Of a DNA stretch of 64,000 nt, positions 17,118-25,419 are shown piece after piece (within the stretch, counting starts at the first letter, position 1; the number at the start of each line of letters is the position of its first letter). The translations under genes were made by a program, and so were the position numbers. Below the pieces are notes generated by a model, which ran no database searches, was not told where the DNA came from, and was given only the letters and a program-made list of their open reading frames with translations. Origin of the DNA: an uncultured Lachnospiraceae bacterium (lineage in GTDB: Bacteria > Bacillota > Clostridia > Lachnospirales > Lachnospiraceae); NCBI GenBank assembly GCA_910583895.1, contig CAJTYJ010000008.1, forward strand, positions 1 to 64,000, in the 5' to 3' direction.

Positions 17118-18056
17118 GTGACAGAGTTCAGACATTATTCCGTGCTGCTTCAGGAGACGGTCGAACAGCTTTTGGTCCGGCCTGATGGGATTTATGTGGA
17201 TGGGACTGTAGGCGGAGGCGGACACGCTCTGGAAGTGTGTAAGAGATTGTCAAAAAAAGGCCGTTTTTTCGGGATTGACCAGGATGGGGAAGCCATCGGT
17301 GCTGCCGCTGCAAGGCTGTCTGATTATACAGATCAGGTGACTTTGATCCGAAGCAATTACAGCCGGATGAAGGAAGAGCTGAAAAGCTGCAAAGTGGAAG
17401 CGGTGGACGGGATTGTGCTGGACCTCGGGGTATCGTCCTACCAGCTTGACGAAGCCCGAAGAGGATTCACCTACAGAGAAGATGCTCCGCTTGATATGCG
17501 CATGGATCAGCGGCAGGAAAAGACAGCAAAAGATATTGTAAATGGTTACAGTGAACAGGAACTGTATCATATGATCCGTGATTACGGAGAAGATAAATTT
17601 GCAAAGAATATCGCAAAACATATGGTGAGGGCCAGAGAGATCAGGCCAATCGAGACTACAGAAGAACTGGTAGAGGTGATTAAAGCTGCGATACCTATGA
17701 AGATCCGGATGCAGAAGGGGCATCCGGCAAAGCAGACGTTTCAGGCGATCCGCATCGAGTTGAATCGGGAGCTGGAGGTACTGAAGGATTCCCTGAACGG
17801 GATGATAGATCTGCTGAAGCCGGGAGGAAGGATTTGTATCATCACATTCCATTCCCTGGAAGACCGGATCGTGAAGAACATATTTCGACAGAATGAGAAT
17901 CCGTGTACTTGTCCAAGCCATTTTCCGGTATGTGTATGCGGTAAGGTACCACGAGGGAGAGTTGTAACAAGAAAACCAATCCTTCCGACAGAGAAAGAGC
18001 TGGAAGAGAACAGCCGTTCCAAAAGTGCGAAACTTCGTGTTTTTGAGCGTGAGTAA
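17118..18056 (+). CDS. rsmH: 16S rRNA (cytosine(1402)-N(4))-methyltransferase
   Basis: A 312-residue SAM-dependent methylase that modifies C1402 in the ribosomal P site. Seen: VDGTVGGGGHALEV (SAM loop), GIDQDGEAI, LDLGVSSYQLDEARRGF and the C-terminal IITFHSLEDRIVK. The start is GTG 17118 behind GAGGTGA, 10 bp after mraZ, the standard order. Confidence 0.97.
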   Translation: MTEFRHYSVLLQETVEQLLVRPDGIYVDGTVGGGGHALEVCKRLSKKGRFFGIDQDGEAIGAAAARLSDYTDQVTLIRSNYSRMKEELKSCKVEAVDGIVLDLGVSSYQLDEARRGFTYREDAPLDMRMDQRQEKTAKDIVNGYSEQELYHMIRDYGEDKFAKNIAKHMVRAREIRPIETTEELVEVIKAAIPMKIRMQKGHPAKQTFQAIRIELNRELEVLKDSLNGMIDLLKPGGRICIITFHSLEDRIVKNIFRQNENPCTCPSHFPVCVCGKVPRGRVVTRKPILPTEKELEENSRSKSAKLRVFERE

Positions 18057-18085
18057 GAGACCGATTATGAGGGGAGTTGGTTGAG

Positions 18086-18568
18086 ATGGCCTTGGACAGA
18101 AGAAGAGGATATATAGAAGGGAATACCGTACGGAAGATTAAGCCGTCAAATCATCAGGAGAGAAGGCAGGCGCCCCGTCACGGGAGAAGAACAGCAAAAA
18201 AGGAACGTATACAATATGTGAACATTTTTTATACGATTTTTCTTGTGGCGGCAGCATGTATGGTTTTGTGGTCTTGCGTGAATTATCTCCAGCTACAGGC
18301 AGAGACGACCAGCAGGATCAAGAATATCGCTGCACTGGAACTTCAGCTTGAACAGCTGCGCAAAGAAAATGATGATAATTATACCAGAATTATGACTTCT
18401 GTGGATTTGGATTACATCAAGGACGTGGCGATCAATGAGCTGGGTATGGTGTATGCACGGGAGGACCAGGTCATCCTGTATGAGAATACGACGAGGGATT
18501 ATGTGAGACAGAATGGGGAGATTCCCAAAGAGGAGTCGACGCTGATGGATCAGATCTTGGGGAGGTAA
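18086..18568 (+). CDS. ftsL: FtsL-like division protein
   Basis: A 160-residue bitopic protein: a basic cytoplasmic N-terminus of about 45 residues, one membrane helix (VNIFYTIFLVAAACMVLWSC) and a leucine-zipper-like external coiled coil (IAALELQLEQLRKEND) ending in VAINELGMVYAREDQVI. That design and the position between rsmH and a class B PBP define FtsL, which joins the FtsQ/DivIC complex that activates septal PBP. Start ATG 18086 lies 9 nt from GAGGGGAG. Confidence 0.88.
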   Translation: MALDRRRGYIEGNTVRKIKPSNHQERRQAPRHGRRTAKKERIQYVNIFYTIFLVAAACMVLWSCVNYLQLQAETTSRIKNIAALELQLEQLRKENDDNYTRIMTSVDLDYIKDVAINELGMVYAREDQVILYENTTRDYVRQNGEIPKEESTLMDQILGR

Positions 18569-18586
18569 TCCAGATAGGAGTGTCGC

Positions 18587-20770
18587 GTGGCCGTAAATTA
18601 TGACAGAATCAGAAGACGAAGATCAAGAAAACAGAAAATCACATTGAAGATGAAGCGAAAATTGGCACTATTATTTGTGATAATAGTGCTGATTTTAATT
18701 GGAATTTTCAGTTGGCTGGTTTATATCATCCGTGTCAGCGGAGAGCAGTATACAAGGAAAGTGCTGTCACAGCAGGATACCAACAGTATCCTGCTTCCTT
18801 ATAAAAGAGGGGATATATATGACCGGAATGGAACACTTCTTGCCACCAGTGAAAAAGTATACAATCTGATCCTGGATCCGTCGGTTTTGTGGGAGAATTA
18901 CAATGACGATCCGGAAAAGGACTGCGTGGAGCCTACGCTACAGGCTCTGACTACTTATTTTGATCTGGAACGCAGTGAACTGGATGAGGATATGGAGGAG
19001 CGCAGGAACAGTCATTATGTGGTGAAATTGCAGAAGCTTACCAAGGATCAGGTAAAAGAGTTTGAGGAGGCCATGAAGGAGCCGGCCAACCGGATCAAAG
19101 GAGTCTGGCTGGAGGATTCGTATATTCGAAGATATCCCTACAACAACCTTGCCTGCAACGTGATTGGTTACACCGTATCCGGCAATGTGGGACAGTATGG
19201 AATTGAACAGGAATACTCGGAAGTGTTAAATGGTGAGGATGGCAGAAGCTACAACTATCTGAATGAAGATATGGAGCAGGAGAAAACGGTGCGGGCAGCG
19301 GTGGACGGCAACAACATCATGTCCACCATTGACATCACCCTTCAGGAGATCTTGGAGAAAGCGATTGCTGATTTTCAGGCAAAATATACCAATGCTTTTC
19401 GGGAAGGGGATGGAAGCTATACCACAGCCGCCATCATGATGGATCCAAACAGCGGAGAAGTGCTTGCCATGGCCAGCAATCGCAATTATGACCTGAATAA
19501 ACCTTACGATGTGGTTGCCAATGGACTGTACACAGAAGCGGAGGCAGAAAACCTGACAGATGAGGAGAGACTGAATGCACTGAATGAACTTTGGAGGAAT
19601 TTCTGCATCAGTGATACCTACGAACCAGGTTCTACCGCAAAGCCGATCACAATTGCAGCAGCTTTGGAGACCGGCGTAATCCAGGACAGTGATACATTTT
19701 TGTGTGACGGCAGGCAGAATATCGCAGGAAAAGACGTCTGGTGTTCCAACAAATACGGGCATAAGGTGATCACTTTGGAAGGTTCTCTTATGTTTTCCTG
19801 CAATGATGCCCTTATGCAGGTTGCCTCAAAACTTGGGGAAGAGAATTTTTCCAGATATCAGAATATGTTTAACTTTGGCCTTCGGACCAACATAGATCTT
19901 CCGGGGGAGGCCCGGACTGATTCCCTGATTTACTATGCAAAGGAGAATGCACCCAGTGAAAATCTGGTAATGAGGATTACAGACCTGGCCACCAATTCCT
20001 TCGGGCAGAATTATAATGTGACGATGATTCAGATGGCGTCAGCATTTTCGGCATGTGTCAACGGAGGCTATTATTATAAGCCTCATGTGGTGAAAAAGAT
20101 CATGGACAGCAGCGGGGGAACGGTGGAAAATATCTCTCCGGTGCTGCTTAGAACCCCCATATCCTCCAAGACTTCCGCGCTGATCCGGAAATATCTTTAC
20201 AATACCATGTACGGGCCGGAGGACAGCAACGGAAATCATGCTACAGGTAGGGCAGCCAGGGTAGCCGGGTATGCCATGGGAGGAAAGACAGGGACGGCGG
20301 AGATGATTCCAAGAGATAAGACCAATTATCTGGTGTCTTTCATCGGATTTGCGCCGGCGGATCATCCGGAAGTGGTTCTTTATGTGGTGGTGGACCGGCC
20401 CAACGCGGAAAAACAGGCCACCAGTTCCTATGCTCAGGAAATCTGGAAAAATATTATGAAAGAGGCACTTCCCTATCTGAATATTTATCCCACAGAGGAT
20501 ATTCCGGCAGATATGCAGGAAGAGGTGGCTGCAGAGCAGGCGGCTTCTCAGGAGGGAGAGCCAGAAGAGGAAGAAGAGGAGGAAGAGCCGGTTCAGGAGG
20601 GGACCCTTGTGGATCCTCAGACCGGAGAGACGGTGGAGATGCCGGATCCGGAGACCATAGATCCTGAAGATGACTCGGTTCTTGGGGACACGCCGGTCAA
20701 TGATAATCTTTTGGATGTGGAACCTGTAAATGCTACAGAAGAGCGTGAAGACGATAACCCAACCGAATAA
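18587..20770 (+). CDS. Class B penicillin-binding protein (FtsI/PBP2B-like) with acidic tail
   Basis: A 727-residue transpeptidase with an N-terminal membrane anchor (residues 24-48), a dimerisation domain (RGDIYDRNGTLLA) and a transpeptidase domain. Active-site motifs: Ser in GSTAKP (about residue 349), SCND (about 404) and KTGT (about 567). After the domain comes a tail of about 85 residues rich in Glu, including a run of acidic residues; no PASTA domain is present. The start GTG 18587 has AGGAG six bases away. It cross-links septal peptidoglycan. The tail may sit near the wall surface and is not typical of FtsI. Confidence 0.93.
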   Translation: MAVNYDRIRRRRSRKQKITLKMKRKLALLFVIIVLILIGIFSWLVYIIRVSGEQYTRKVLSQQDTNSILLPYKRGDIYDRNGTLLATSEKVYNLILDPSVLWENYNDDPEKDCVEPTLQALTTYFDLERSELDEDMEERRNSHYVVKLQKLTKDQVKEFEEAMKEPANRIKGVWLEDSYIRRYPYNNLACNVIGYTVSGNVGQYGIEQEYSEVLNGEDGRSYNYLNEDMEQEKTVRAAVDGNNIMSTIDITLQEILEKAIADFQAKYTNAFREGDGSYTTAAIMMDPNSGEVLAMASNRNYDLNKPYDVVANGLYTEAEAENLTDEERLNALNELWRNFCISDTYEPGSTAKPITIAAALETGVIQDSDTFLCDGRQNIAGKDVWCSNKYGHKVITLEGSLMFSCNDALMQVASKLGEENFSRYQNMFNFGLRTNIDLPGEARTDSLIYYAKENAPSENLVMRITDLATNSFGQNYNVTMIQMASAFSACVNGGYYYKPHVVKKIMDSSGGTVENISPVLLRTPISSKTSALIRKYLYNTMYGPEDSNGNHATGRAARVAGYAMGGKTGTAEMIPRDKTNYLVSFIGFAPADHPEVVLYVVVDRPNAEKQATSSYAQEIWKNIMKEALPYLNIYPTEDIPADMQEEVAAEQAASQEGEPEEEEEEEEPVQEGTLVDPQTGETVEMPDPETIDPEDDSVLGDTPVNDNLLDVEPVNATEEREDDNPTE

Positions 20771-20780
20771 GGAGGCAAGG

Positions 20781-20823
20781 TACCTCATAAGATAGTGAAA
20801 ACGACTCTTATGAGGTATTTTTT
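20781..20823 (+). terminator. Perfect 12-bp terminator hairpin across the start of the second PBP gene
   Basis: TACCTCATAAGA (20781-20792) pairs perfectly with TCTTATGAGGTA (20806-20817) around a 13-nt loop and is followed by TTTTTT (20818-20823). A GGAGG (20771-20775) sits just before it. The hairpin contains both upstream candidate start codons (GTG 20795, ATG 20810) of the next gene, so it is either an attenuator or evidence for a later start. Confidence 0.85.
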
Positions 20824-22579
20824 GCACTGTAAAACATTTCATAAAAAGAAAATGGTCATTGTTTTTACGGCCTGCCTTCTGATGATGGCTGTTTTGCTGG
20901 GACGTCTGGTTTATCTGATGGTATTTGAATCGGAGTATTATCAGGAGCTGGCCAAAGATCTCCACGAACGGGAGAGAAGCATCAAAGCAGCCAGAGGGCG
21001 GATCATCGACCGGACAGGAACCATACTGGCAGATAACAGAACCGTCTGCACGATTTCTGTCATTCACAGCCAGATCAAAGATCCTGAGGCGGTGATTGCG
21101 ATGCTCTGTAAGGAACTTGAGCTTCCCGAGGAGACCGTGAGGAAACGGGTGGAGAAAGTAAGCTCCATTGAGAGGATCAAGTCCAATGTGGACAAAGAGA
21201 TCGGAGATGCCATCCGCGCCTATCAGTACGCCGGTGTGAAGGTGGATGAAGACTTTAAGCGGTATTATCCTTATGATGAGCTTGCATCCAAAGTTCTTGG
21301 GTTTACAGGCAGCGATAATCAGGGCATCATTGGCCTGGAGGTAAAATACGACGAATATCTGGAAGGAATTTCCGGGACAATCCTGACTCTGACGGACGCC
21401 AGAGGCGTGGAGATCGAGAATGCGAAAGAGGAGCGGGTGGAGTCTGTGCCGGGGAATGATCTGGTGGTGAGTTTGGACTACAACATCCAGTCCTATGCAC
21501 AGCAGGAGGCTTTGAAGGTCATGGAAGCAAAAGGGGCGGACTATGTCTCCATCCTGGTTATGAATCCAAAAAACGGGGAGATCTATGCCTGTGTGAATGT
21601 GCCGGAATTCAATTTGAATGATCCGTTTACGCTGAATACAGGAGTCAGCACAGAAGGAATGACAGAACAGCAGAAGCAGGATGCTCTGAATCAGATGTGG
21701 AGGAACCAGTGCGTGAATGACACTTATGAGCCAGGATCGACTTTTAAGGTATTTACTTCTTCCGCCGCTCTGTTATCCGGGACTGCTTCTGTTTCTGATC
21801 AGTTTTCCTGCCCGGGTTTTAAGATCGTGGAGGATCGGAGGATCCGATGCCATAAGGTGGGAGGACATGGAGGACAGGATTTTGCGCATGCGGTGATGAA
21901 TTCGTGTAATCCAGCCTTCATGACCATGGGACTTCGCATGGGCTCGGAAATGTTTTATCAGTATTTCACCAGCTATCATCTGCTGGAGAAGACCGGTATT
22001 GATATTCCCGGGGAGGCATCCACGATTATGCACAATTTAGAGAATATCGGGGAAGTGGAGCTTGCCACTATGACTTTTGGTCAGTCTTTTCAGATTACGC
22101 CGGTACAGCTTGCCACCATGGTCAGTTCGGTGATCAATGGGGGGAACCGGGTGACGCCGCATTTTGGCGTGGCAATCCAGGACCGGGAAGGGAATGTTCT
22201 AAAAGAGTTTTCCTATGAAATACAGGAAGGTGTCGTGAGCGAAGAAGTATCGGCACAAATGCGGGAGATTTTGGAGAAAGTGGTTTCAGAAGGCGGAGGA
22301 AAGAAAGCCTATATAGAGGGTTATCGGATCGGAGGAAAGACGGCGACTTCTCAGACTCTTCCAAGAAGTGCACATAAATATATTTCATCATTTGTTGGGT
22401 TTGCGCCGGCGGATGATCCGCAGGTGCTTGCCATCTGCATTGTTCATGATCCCCAGGGAATTTATTATGGAGGGACCGTCTGTGCTCCGGTAGTGAAAAA
22501 TATATTTGAGAATATACTGCCTTATCTCGGGATCGAAAAAGAAGAAGTCTCAGAACCGGAAGAAGAAATACAGGAATAA
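20795..22579 (+). CDS. Second class B PBP (SpoVD/PBP2B-like) with KTA in place of KTG
   Basis: A 594-residue (from GTG 20795) class B transpeptidase. Membrane anchor at about residues 20-40, then RGRIIDRTGTILAD. Active-site Ser in GSTFKV (about 315), SCNP (about 370). The third motif reads GGKTATSQ (about 515), with Ala where nearly all PBPs have Gly. No PASTA domain; short acidic tail. Alternatives for the start are ATG 20810, TTG 20822 or ATG 20852; the first two are within or at the edge of a terminator hairpin. In Bacillus the paralogue SpoVD builds spore cortex; a vegetative or sporulation role here is not decided. Confidence 0.9.
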   Translation: MKTTLMRYFLHCKTFHKKKMVIVFTACLLMMAVLLGRLVYLMVFESEYYQELAKDLHERERSIKAARGRIIDRTGTILADNRTVCTISVIHSQIKDPEAVIAMLCKELELPEETVRKRVEKVSSIERIKSNVDKEIGDAIRAYQYAGVKVDEDFKRYYPYDELASKVLGFTGSDNQGIIGLEVKYDEYLEGISGTILTLTDARGVEIENAKEERVESVPGNDLVVSLDYNIQSYAQQEALKVMEAKGADYVSILVMNPKNGEIYACVNVPEFNLNDPFTLNTGVSTEGMTEQQKQDALNQMWRNQCVNDTYEPGSTFKVFTSSAALLSGTASVSDQFSCPGFKIVEDRRIRCHKVGGHGGQDFAHAVMNSCNPAFMTMGLRMGSEMFYQYFTSYHLLEKTGIDIPGEASTIMHNLENIGEVELATMTFGQSFQITPVQLATMVSSVINGGNRVTPHFGVAIQDREGNVLKEFSYEIQEGVVSEEVSAQMREILEKVVSEGGGKKAYIEGYRIGGKTATSQTLPRSAHKYISSFVGFAPADDPQVLAICIVHDPQGIYYGGTVCAPVVKNIFENILPYLGIEKEEVSEPEEEIQE

Positions 22580-22583
22580 AAAT

Positions 22584-22621
22584 AAAGGATGGAAGAGTAA
22601 TCAAAACTCAACCATCCTTTT
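22584..22621. terminator. Bidirectional terminator between the PBP gene and the antisense small gene
   Basis: AAAGGATGG (22584-22592) pairs with CCATCCTTT (22612-22620), flanked by A-rich and T-rich sequence. It serves both converging genes. Confidence 0.85.
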
Positions 22622-22639
22622 AAAAGCCTGCACATAAAA

Positions 22640-22894
22640 TCATGAATTGCTTTTTAAAAGCTCCATAATCTCCTCGGGTGTCTTGCCGGAATCTTCTATC
22701 ACTTTTAACAGCTTTTCTCTGTTTTCTTTGTCTGCTTTTTGCTTTGCCAGTTTTTCTTCTTTGAGCTGCTCCTTATAAGCAGCTTTTAATTCATCTTTTG
22801 CCGCTTTCAGTTCTACTTCCAGCTTGAGTACTTTCTCATGAATTTTTGCTGCTTTTCCGGTATAAGTTACTGGTTTTCTGATGCCTCTTGCCAT
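22640..22894 (-). CDS. Conserved small Lys/Glu-rich helical protein
   Basis: An 84-residue protein on the minus strand, starting MARGIRKPVTYTGKA and then almost wholly charged helix (VLKLEVELKAAKDELK, YKEQLKEEKLAKQK), likely a coiled coil, with a C-terminal IEDSGKTPEEIMELLK that resembles the end of H-NS-like or helix-bundle nucleoid proteins. No family that I can name with confidence. A strong AAGGAGGG precedes the start. It is oriented against the dcw cluster and has its own terminator. Confidence 0.8.
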   Translation of the reverse strand: MARGIRKPVTYTGKAAKIHEKVLKLEVELKAAKDELKAAYKEQLKEEKLAKQKADKENREKLLKVIEDSGKTPEEIMELLKSNS

Positions 22895-23016
22895 TCGCCA
22901 GGCCCTCCTTCTTTACTTATGATAAAAGAGTATCATTATTTGCAACATTTGTAAATAAATTATTTCATGTTTTGGTAAGATTTTTAAAAATAAAAAGATA
23001 AAAGAGCAATAAAAAA

Positions 23017-23087
23017 AGCAGGATACGGGAGTCGGACCCGCCTCTTCAGCTTGGGAAGCTGACATACTACCGATGTACTAATCCTGC
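23017..23087 (-). tRNA. tRNA-Gly (anticodon CCC), atypical core
   Basis: A 71-nt tRNA on the minus strand. Acceptor GCAGGAT/ATCCTGC with discriminator U; anticodon stem TCAGC/GCTGA around TTCCCAA, so the anticodon is CCC (reads GGG). The D-loop is ATCGGTA and keeps GG18-19. The T-loop is TCCGACT, so position 55 is C instead of the near-universal U, and the 15-48 pair would be U-G instead of purine-pyrimidine. All stems pair fully. It stands alone between a PBP gene and mraY; a T-run follows its 3' end. Confidence 0.93.
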
Positions 23088-23153
23088 AAACAATGCTATT
23101 ATATACCAGCGAAATAAAAAAATCAAGAGTGATTTGAAAAATGTTTGAAATGG

Positions 23154-23182
23154 TTGATAATTCCTCCGAAAAGACGTATACT
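23154..23182 (+). promoter_or_regulatory. Sigma-A promoter for mraY
   Basis: A TTGATA -35 (23154-23159), a 17-bp spacer and a TATACT -10 (23177-23182), 36 bp before mraY. It shows the cluster is split into at least two transcription units. Confidence 0.75.
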
Positions 23183-23217
23183 CAAAAAGAATAACCAAGC
23201 AAAGGGGTGTAAAAGTT

Positions 23218-24177
23218 ATGATGGATTTTAGCGTGGCGGTTCCGGTCATTGTTTCTTTTGTGATCAGTGCGGCGGCAGGTCCGGTGATTATTCCGTTACT
23301 TCGGAAACTGAAAGTTGGACAGACAGTGCGGGATGACGGTCCTCAGTCTCATCTCAAAAAGAATGGTACACCGACCATGGGCGGCCTGATTTTTTTGCTG
23401 GGCGTAGTAGTGACGTCTTTGTTTTATATGAAGGATTATCCGAAGATTATTCCTATTTTGTTTGTGACGGTTGGGTTTGGGATCGTTGGTTTTCTGGATG
23501 ATTACATCAAAGTCGTGCTGCACCGTTCGGAAGGTTTGACACCAGGGCAGAAGATGGCAGGACAGATTCTGGTCACGGGTATTTTTGCCTGGTATATGGT
23601 GTCTTACACGGATCTTGGTCTGCAGATGTTGATCCCGTTCAGCGGCGGCAAGTATCTGGATGTCGGTGTGCTTTCGGTTCCGCTTTTATTTTTTGCAGTG
23701 ATTGGGACTGTGAATGGCACGAATTTTACGGATGGTTTGGATGGGCTTGCTTCCAGTGTGACGGTTATGGTGGCTGTATTCTTCACCGTGGTGGCGATCG
23801 GAACGGACAGCGGGATTGCGCCTGTGACGGGGGCGGTGACCGGAGGCCTTTTGGGATTCCTTTTGTTTAATGTATATCCGGCCAGTGTGTTTATGGGAGA
23901 TACCGGATCTTTGGCTCTGGGCGGCTTTGTAGCGTCCGCTGCCTACATGCTCCACCTGCCCCTGTTTATCTTGATTGTGGGTCTTATTTATCTGGTGGAG
24001 GTTCTCTCAGTTATGATTCAGGTGACTTATTTTAAAGCCACTCATGGGAAACGTTTTTTCAAGATGGCACCCATCCATCACCATTTTGAAAAATGCGGCT
24101 GGTCTGAGACCCGTATTGTGGCGGTTTTTTCAATTATAACGGCCCTCTGCTGTCTGGTCGCTCTTGCTGCAATTTAA
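23218..24177 (+). CDS. mraY: Phospho-N-acetylmuramoyl-pentapeptide-transferase
   Basis: A 319-residue polytopic enzyme that forms lipid I on undecaprenyl phosphate. Seen: DDGPQSHLKKNGTPTMGG (nucleotide and metal region), GFLDDYIKV, NFTDGLDGLAS, and APIHHHFEKCGWSE. Start ATG 23218 or 23221. Transcribed from its own promoter after the antisense small gene and tRNA. murD, which usually follows, is missing here. Confidence 0.97.
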   Translation: MMDFSVAVPVIVSFVISAAAGPVIIPLLRKLKVGQTVRDDGPQSHLKKNGTPTMGGLIFLLGVVVTSLFYMKDYPKIIPILFVTVGFGIVGFLDDYIKVVLHRSEGLTPGQKMAGQILVTGIFAWYMVSYTDLGLQMLIPFSGGKYLDVGVLSVPLLFFAVIGTVNGTNFTDGLDGLASSVTVMVAVFFTVVAIGTDSGIAPVTGAVTGGLLGFLLFNVYPASVFMGDTGSLALGGFVASAAYMLHLPLFILIVGLIYLVEVLSVMIQVTYFKATHGKRFFKMAPIHHHFEKCGWSETRIVAVFSIITALCCLVALAAI

Positions 24178-24252
24178 ATGGGACGGTTCTGAATTTTGTA
24201 AAACGGACATAGACTAAAATGAAGAGAGAATCTGTATGCTGAAAGGCGCGGC

Positions 24253-25356
24253 ATGGCGGTCAGAAGACAGACGGGCACGAAAGAATCGGTGGATTATGTA
24301 CTTTTGATTCTGGTTCTGATCCTGGTGGTGTTCGGACTGGTGGTACTCTACAGTACAAGCGCCTACAATGGCAGGGTTAAATTTGCAGACTCGGCCTATT
24401 ACCTTAAAAAGCAGTTTTTTGCCACCAGCATTGGTCTGATGGCAATGTATCTGGTATCTCAGGTGGATTACCGAAGATGGATTCCGATGGCTGGAGTGGG
24501 GTATCTGATTTCCCTTGGACTTTCCACGGCAGTACTTTTCATCGGATCTGAAATCAATGGCTCCAAACGGTGGCTGGCGCTTGGGCCTCTTTCGTTTCAG
24601 CCGTCAGAGTATGCAAAGCTGGCAGTGGTGGTACTGCTGGCCTCCATTGTCAGCAGAAATGCGTCTCATATGAAATCCTGGCGCTATATGTTTGTTGTCA
24701 TTTTACAGATCCTTCCCATTGTGGGACTTGTGGGGACCAACAATCTAAGTACGGCGATTATTATCCTTGGAATTGCAGTAATCCTGATCTTTATTGCCAA
24801 TCCAAGATTCCTGCCTTTTGTGTGGCTTGGGGCGCTGGGAGCGGGATTTATCGGCATTTTTTTGAGTGTGGAATCTTACCGGCTGGAGCGGCTCGCCATC
24901 TGGCGTCACCCGGAACTGTACGAGAAGGGATACCAGACCATGCAGGGCCTGTATGCCATCGGATCCGGGGGAATCTTTGGCGTGGGACTTGGGGGAAGCA
25001 TGCAGAAACTGGGGTTTGTACCGGAAGCCCAGAATGATATGATTTTCTCCATTATCTGTGAGGAGACGGGGCTTGCAGGAGCCTTTCTTGTCATTCTTTT
25101 GTTCGGTCTTTTGATCTGGAGGCTTCTGGTGATCGCTACCCATACGCAGGAGCTGTTTGGTGCGCTGCTGGCCGCGGGCGTTATGGGGCATATAATGATA
25201 CAGGTTATCTTGAACATCGCCGTGGTCACCAACACCATCCCTAATACAGGGATAACGCTGCCCTTTATCAGTTATGGCGGGACTTCCGTCGTTTTTCTCC
25301 TGTCAGAGATCGGACTTATTTTAAACGTGTCCAGACAATTAAAAAAGGAACATTGA
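24253..25356 (+). CDS. ftsW: FtsW/RodA/SpoVE family peptidoglycan polymerase
   Basis: A 367-residue SEDS protein with ten hydrophobic segments. Seen: VLYSTSAYNG near the N-terminus, GSKRWLALGPLSFQPSEYAKL, the long external loop with WRHPELYEKGYQTMQGLYAIGSGG in pieces, and the C-terminal ITLPFISYGGTS. SEDS proteins polymerise glycan strands with a class B PBP partner, here one of the two upstream. Position in the dcw cluster favours FtsW. Confidence 0.93.
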   Translation: MAVRRQTGTKESVDYVLLILVLILVVFGLVVLYSTSAYNGRVKFADSAYYLKKQFFATSIGLMAMYLVSQVDYRRWIPMAGVGYLISLGLSTAVLFIGSEINGSKRWLALGPLSFQPSEYAKLAVVVLLASIVSRNASHMKSWRYMFVVILQILPIVGLVGTNNLSTAIIILGIAVILIFIANPRFLPFVWLGALGAGFIGIFLSVESYRLERLAIWRHPELYEKGYQTMQGLYAIGSGGIFGVGLGGSMQKLGFVPEAQNDMIFSIICEETGLAGAFLVILLFGLLIWRLLVIATHTQELFGALLAAGVMGHIMIQVILNIAVVTNTIPNTGITLPFISYGGTSVVFLLSEIGLILNVSRQLKKEH

Positions 25357-25419
25357 TCAAAGGTCTGCATATACTGGTATATAATGGCAGACCTGGCAGC
25401 AGGTCCAAAGGAGAAAGGT

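Noticed and set aside
20039..21067. A 342-codon minus-strand frame crossing the junction of the two PBP genes
   Set aside because: It is the shadow of the end of one PBP gene and the start of the next, with both sets of PBP motifs intact on the plus strand.
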